Below are positions 49,898 through 53,545 of a DNA stretch of 53,545 nucleotides, in pieces; position 1 is the stretch's first letter; every line of letters begins with the position of its first letter. This DNA comes from Propionibacteriaceae bacterium. Lineage in GTDB: Bacteria; Actinomycetota; Actinomycetes; Propionibacteriales; Propionibacteriaceae. A model generated the notes under the pieces. The model was not told where the DNA came from and did no database searches. It was given only the letters and a program-made list of their open reading frames with translations. A program made the position numbers and the translations under genes. Location of the stretch: positions 1-53,545 of the forward strand of contig JAJTCL010000002.1 in the NCBI GenBank assembly GCA_021323255.1, in the 5' to 3' direction.

Positions 49898-50106
49898 TGT
49901 TTGATTGCTCGCTGCCGCTCGCTGCGGATCGCGCCAGGAAGCCGCCTACTTTGTCGTCGCTCACAGACGAAGAGCATGTCGGCTCGCTCCTCCGCAGCAC
50001 GGCGGCGCGCGATCCGGTGCGAGCGACGACGACGGCGGCGGATTCTCGATGTTCGCGCCGCCGATCTCCCAACAAATTGCGCGAGCGCGGAGCGAGCAAT
50101 CAAACA
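49898..50106 (+). mobile_element. Dispersed repeat copy 5b with terminal inverted repeats (MITE-like)
   Basis: About 209 bp. The left end TGTTTGATTGCTCGCT plus CCGCTCGC and the right end GCGAGCG plus AGCGAGCAATCAAACA are inverted repeats of about 25 bp with one or two single-base differences. Inside are the middle and right blocks of the family, plus an inverted copy of the CCGCCGTCGTCGTCGCTC block at about 50012-50045. No transposase is encoded and no clear target duplication is seen. Between this element and 50252 lies the promoter region of the aminotransferase gene (a TAGAAT at about 50192). Confidence 0.7.
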
Positions 50107-50252
50107 CAGCGCGATGCGCGAGCAGCCCTGGAATGTTGACCAGAGTCACGCGAATTCACCGGCATATTGGCGCAAATTTCATCTTCTGCGCTAGAATCTG
50201 TGGCACCTGTGTGGGGGTCACGTGGATTTTTTTTGCTCGGGGAAGGAGACCC

Positions 50253-51605
50253 ATGGCCGAACAGACGCACGTCCAGGCGTCTGAAGTGCACGAGGTTCTG
50301 GCGCGACATGTGCAGACCGATGGCATGAAGCTGGTGCTCGATTTGCGACACAGCCGAGGTAGCCGGCTGGTCGATGCTCACACCGGTGAGCGCTACCTCG
50401 ACATGTACACCTTCTTCGCCTCGGCTCCGCTTGGGGTCAATCCGCCGGGCATCGCTGACGACCCGACGTTCATGGTCGAGCTTGCCGAGATCGCGGTCAA
50501 CAAGCCGGCGAATCCGGACATGTACAGCACCGCGTACGCAGAATTCGTCGAGACCTTCGTCCGCGTGCTCGGCGATCCCGCCCTGCCCCACCTGTTCTTC
50601 ATCGAAGGTGGCGCCTTGGCCGTCGAAAACGCACTCAAGGTTGCATTTGACTGGAAGAGCCGGAAGAACGAGGCAGCCGGGCGCGATTCAAACCTGGGTA
50701 GCCAGATCATGCATCTGACGCATGCCTTTCACGGGCGCAGTGGCTACACCTTGTCCCTGACCAACACCGAACCCAACAAGACCGATCGCTTTCCCAGATT
50801 CGGCTGGCCCAGAATCGACGTGCCCGCGATCATCCATCCACTCGGCGATCATCTCGAGGAGGTCATAGCCGCCGAAGAACGCGCGCTGCAGCAGGCGGAA
50901 CGCGCGTTCGCCGCGCACCCGCACGACATAGCGGCGTTCATTGCCGAGCCGATCCAGGGCGAGGGAGGGGACAACCACATGCGAGCTGAGTTCCTGCAAG
51001 CCATGCTCACACTGGTGCACTCCCACGATGCGCTGTTCATCTTGGACGAGGTGCAGACGGGGGTCGGTACCACGGGAACCCCCTGGGCCTACCAGCAGCT
51101 GGGGATTCAGCCCGACGTCGTGGCTTTCTCCAAGAAGGCGCAGGTCGGCGGCATCATGGCTGGCGGTCGAGTCGACGAGGTCCCGGACAACGTGTTTCAG
51201 ATCTCGGGACGGATCAACTCGACCTGGGGTGGCGGGCTTGTCGACATGGTGCGGTCACGCCGGTCCCTGGAGATCATCGAGTCCGAGGGTTTGATCGAGC
51301 AGGCGGGGCCGAAAGGTGAGCAACTCGTGGCCGGACTCGAGAAGCTTCGCGACGACTCGGGGCTGATCAGCAACGTCCGCGGTCGCGGTTTGTTCGTTGC
51401 CTTTGACCTCCAAACCCGCGACGAGCGCGATGCCGTCGTCACTGATCTGCGCACGGTCGAGAGGGTCATCGTGCTGCCCTGCGGCGAGCGCTCGATCCGC
51501 TTCCGTCCGGCGCTGTCGGTGAGTCAGGATGAGATTGACGAAGCCGTCGGAGCAACTCGGCGCTCCGTGGTACGCGTCGTTAGTGAGGAGCTGCAGTACA
51601 CATGA
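50253..51605 (+). CDS. lat: L-lysine 6-transaminase (Lat)
   Basis: 450 residues, class III PLP aminotransferase. FFIEGGALAVENALKVAFDW, HLTHAFHGRSGYTLSLTNTE, FILDEVQTGVGTTGTPW, PLP Lys in FSKKAQVGG (Lys294 or Lys295), and GRINSTWGGGLVDMVR. Moves the epsilon-amino group of lysine to 2-oxoglutarate, giving allysine/piperideine-6-carboxylate. ATG with GGAAGGAG upstream. An in-frame extension back to 49905 runs through the repeat and is rejected. It overlaps the next gene by four bases. Confidence 0.92.
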   Translation: MAEQTHVQASEVHEVLARHVQTDGMKLVLDLRHSRGSRLVDAHTGERYLDMYTFFASAPLGVNPPGIADDPTFMVELAEIAVNKPANPDMYSTAYAEFVETFVRVLGDPALPHLFFIEGGALAVENALKVAFDWKSRKNEAAGRDSNLGSQIMHLTHAFHGRSGYTLSLTNTEPNKTDRFPRFGWPRIDVPAIIHPLGDHLEEVIAAEERALQQAERAFAAHPHDIAAFIAEPIQGEGGDNHMRAEFLQAMLTLVHSHDALFILDEVQTGVGTTGTPWAYQQLGIQPDVVAFSKKAQVGGIMAGGRVDEVPDNVFQISGRINSTWGGGLVDMVRSRRSLEIIESEGLIEQAGPKGEQLVAGLEKLRDDSGLISNVRGRGLFVAFDLQTRDERDAVVTDLRTVERVIVLPCGERSIRFRPALSVSQDEIDEAVGATRRSVVRVVSEELQYT

Positions 51606-53067
51606 ATGGAGATAAGTCGAGGGAGCCGGTCCCCCAGAGAGCGCCCGCGCTTCGCGGGCCGGTGACGTCGGTGATCGATGGCGCGCCAGTGACTGGTGGC
51701 CATACGCTGCCAAGCACAAACCCGGCCCGCCTTGATGAAATTGTCGGCGAGGTGTCCTTCGGCGATGCCTCCACCTTCGCCCACGCGGCTGAGTCAGCCA
51801 AGAAAGCCCAAGAGGAGTGGGCGGCCATACCTGCGCCGATCCGGGGCCGCGCCGTCGCACACATTGGCCGGCAGATCGAAGGCAACGCGGCGGCACTGGC
51901 ACGGCTGGTCACGGCCGAGATCGGCAAGCCGTACGGAGAAGCGCTGGGTGAAGTGCGCGAGATCATCGACACCTGCGACTTCTTCCTCGGAGAAGGCCGT
52001 CGACTTTACGGGCAGACCGTGCCCAGCGAGATGCCGGACAAGCAGCTGTTCACCTTCCGCCGGCCGGTCGGCACCGTCGCAGTGATCACAGCCGGCAACT
52101 TCCCGGTCGCCGTGCCGGCGTGGTACATCGTTCCGGCCCTGCTGGCGGGCAACACAGTCGTATGGAAGCCCGCCGAATACGCAGCAGTAACCAGCGCGGT
52201 GTTTCACGAACTCTTCGTACGAGGCGGCGGGCTGCCCGACGGTGTCTTCAATGTCGTGCACGCCGATGGCGCCGCGACGTTTTCGGGGTTGCAGCAATCA
52301 CTGGAGGGTGGTCTTGTCGACAAGGTGGGCTTCACCGGCTCGTCTGCCGTCGGCAGAGAGATCGGCGGCTTGACCGGGCGCTACCTGCAGACCGCGTGCC
52401 TGGAGCTGGGTGGCAAGAACCCGTTGCTGGTCACGCCGAGCGCCGATCTTGATCTTGCGGTGGAAGGCGCGCTCTTCTCAGGTTTCGGCACTGCAGGGCA
52501 GCGTTGCACCTCGCTCGGCACGGTCATCGTGCACGAGTCAGTCCATGAGCAATTCTTGACCAGGTTCAATGCGGCCGTCGCCGGCGCCAGGGTCGGGGAC
52601 CCCACACAGGACGTGGCTTCGTGGGTGATCCGAGCACCGGGCTGTACTATCACCCGATGGTGGTCGACGGCGTGCGCCGCGGTGACCGGATATTCATGGA
52701 GGAGACCTTCGGGCCGATCGTCGGCGTGACGACCTACCAGTCGCTCAACGAGGCCATCGAACTGGCGAACGCGCCGGGATTCGGACTTTCCTCTTCCATT
52801 TACACCACTGATCCCAAGGACGCGTTCACCTTCCGTGACAAGATCGGCGCCGGCATGGTGTCGATCAACAACTCGACCTCGGGCGCCGAGGCCCATCTGC
52901 CGTTCGGGGGCAACGGCAAGTCGGGTAACGGGTCTCGGCAGTCTGGCATCTGGGTGCTGGATCAGTTCACCCGCTGGCAAGCGATGAACTGGGACTATTC
53001 TGGCCGATTGCAGAAAGCTCAGATGGACATCGTCGAGCTGACTCCGGACACCACCTTCCGCATCTAG
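51602..53067 (+). pseudogene. Broken aldehyde dehydrogenase (piperideine-6-carboxylate dehydrogenase-like)
   Basis: Frame 1 (51602 to about 52620) carries FRRPVGTVAVITAGNFPVAV, LELGGKNPLLV and FSGFGTAGQRCTSLGTVIVH, so the catalytic Glu and Cys are present. After VGDPTQDV the frame is lost. Frame 2 (from about 52621) resumes at VGDPSTGLYYHPMVVDGV and runs to the usual end. Compared with the family, roughly 40-50 residues are missing at the junction and the frame is shifted. The gene is coupled to lat by ATGA overlap and should have been its partner in lysine breakdown. Confidence 0.85.
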
Positions 53068-53075
53068 AACCTTTG

Positions 53076-53545
53076 ATGGACCCCCTGGACCGTCACTTCC
53101 GCAACTCCCTCGCCGAGTTGTCAGCATCGGTGGTCGCCACGGCGACCATCGATGCTGACAACTCGGCGTGGTGGTGGGAGCTGTTCAGGGCTCAGGCGAC
53201 CAGTCGGCATCTGGATTTCGTGGCACGGGAACTGCAACGCGAGGGGCGCGGGTTCTACACCATCGGCTCATCTGGGCATGAGAGCAACGCCATGGTCGCG
53301 ATGGGTCTGCGGCATAGTGATCCGGCTTTGCTGCACTACCGCTCCGGGGCCTTTTACCTGGCTCGCGCCCATCAGGTGCCGGGAGCGACGCCCGTCCGCG
53401 ATGTGCTCCAAGGGCTGATGGGCTTGGCGGATGAGCCGATTGCCGGCGCCCGCCACAAAGTCTTCGGCCATCCCGATCTGGCTGTGATCCCGCAAACCTC
53501 GACGATCGCCTCGCATCTGCCAAGAGCGGTCGGCCTGGCAATCGC
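53076..53545 (+). CDS. Thiamine-diphosphate-dependent 2-oxoacid dehydrogenase E1 component, partial
   Basis: The first 156 residues; the gene continues past the window. After about residue 35, LFRAQATSRHLDFVARELQR, FYTIGSSGHESNAMVAMGLR and LLHYRSGAFYLARAH match the N-terminal part of branched-chain/pyruvate E1 alpha-type enzymes; TSTIASHLPRAVGLAIA is the start of the ThDP-binding region. It oxidatively decarboxylates a 2-oxoacid with E2 and E3. The first 30 codons contain the inverted repeat listed next, so the start could also lie downstream. No Shine-Dalgarno site is seen. Confidence 0.8.
   Translation, partial: MDPLDRHFRNSLAELSASVVATATIDADNSAWWWELFRAQATSRHLDFVARELQREGRGFYTIGSSGHESNAMVAMGLRHSDPALLHYRSGAFYLARAHQVPGATPVRDVLQGLMGLADEPIAGARHKVFGHPDLAVIPQTSTIASHLPRAVGLAI
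53111..53168 (+). repeat. 28-bp inverted repeat with 2-bp centre inside the E1 gene
   Basis: Left arm 53111-53138 and right arm 53141-53168 match at 27 of 28 positions, separated by AC. The arms contain GCCGAGTTGTCAGCATCG and CGATGCTGACAACTCGGC. It is in frame, and would encode SASVVATATIDADNSA. Confidence 0.95.

Noticed and set aside
416..50106. CRISPR array
   Set aside because: The repeats are widely scattered, differ in length and lack regular spacers; no cas genes are present.
49905..50252. Extended N-terminus of the lysine aminotransferase
   Set aside because: It is translated repeat sequence; the ATG at 50253 has GGAAGGAG and matches the family start.
51602..53067. Programmed frameshift in the aldehyde dehydrogenase
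   Set aside because: A block of conserved residues is missing at the junction, so deletion explains it better; no slippery run is seen.
1..53545. tRNA or rRNA genes
   Set aside because: None of the intergenic stretches read showed a cloverleaf or rRNA-like sequence.

Overview
The window is GC-rich, with GTG and TTG starts next to ATG and many TANNNT -10 boxes sitting 6-7 bases before start codons. That base composition and the gene content (LCP cell-wall ligases, DprE1/DprE2/UbiA arabinose donor synthesis, AccA/AccD/AccE acyl-CoA carboxylase, LpdA-type quinone reductase, lysine 6-aminotransferase) point to an actinobacterium, perhaps Propionibacteriales. The genus cannot be fixed from the sequence alone.

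Layout. (1) 1-5.1 kb: the 5' part of iolC, a tautomerase, a GT2 glycosyltransferase and two divergent LCP genes. (2) 5.4-20.4 kb: a catabolic island. It holds a sugar or cyclitol ABC transporter, a decayed inositol-dehydrogenase-like gene, a phytanoyl-CoA-dioxygenase-family enzyme, three pairs of Gfo/Idh/MocA dehydrogenase plus TIM-barrel isomerase, a LacI regulator with two matching operators, a Fic module, a VapBC module and a FadE25-type acyl-CoA dehydrogenase. (3) 20.5-31.2 kb: housekeeping genes (EI24 protein, purE, purK, gtrA, enoyl-CoA hydratase, PH protein, birA, accD, accE, DUF937, PH/SHOCT, DUF885, maf). (4) 31.3-36.5 kb: gene debris, a broken Nramp transporter, a small lipoprotein and the ubiA-dprE1-dprE2 operon. 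(5) 36.6-40.4 kb: an AccD1/FadE19-like operon divergent from a LiuR-like MerR gene, then a DinB-family gene. (6) 41-49.7 kb: accA, an unknown protein, sir2, lpdA, a GGCT-like protein, purine nucleoside phosphorylase, phosphohexomutase and a small membrane protein. (7) 50.2-53.5 kb: lysine 6-aminotransferase, a broken piperideine-6-carboxylate dehydrogenase, and the start of a thiamine-diphosphate E1 enzyme.

From memory, the order LCP, fadE25, purE/purK, gtrA, PH, birA, accD5, accE5, maf, accA3, lat, pcd, lpdA, deoD, pmmB parallels Mycobacterium tuberculosis Rv3267-Rv3308. The inositol-type island therefore looks like an insertion into an old actinobacterial backbone.

Three features stand out. 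First, a mosaic intergenic repeat family occurs at 416, 2127, 33162, 40782, 49711 and 49898, with shorter fragments at 12399 and 31245. One copy has about 25-bp terminal inverted repeats, and several copies begin on the stop codon of the gene before them. Second, several genes have decayed by deletion (iolG-like, mntH, pcd and smaller scraps). Third, many housekeeping genes appear to be leaderless while the catabolic genes have strong Shine-Dalgarno sites. DprE1 also carries Thr where the benzothiazinone-target Cys is expected. I saw no tRNA, rRNA or CRISPR array.
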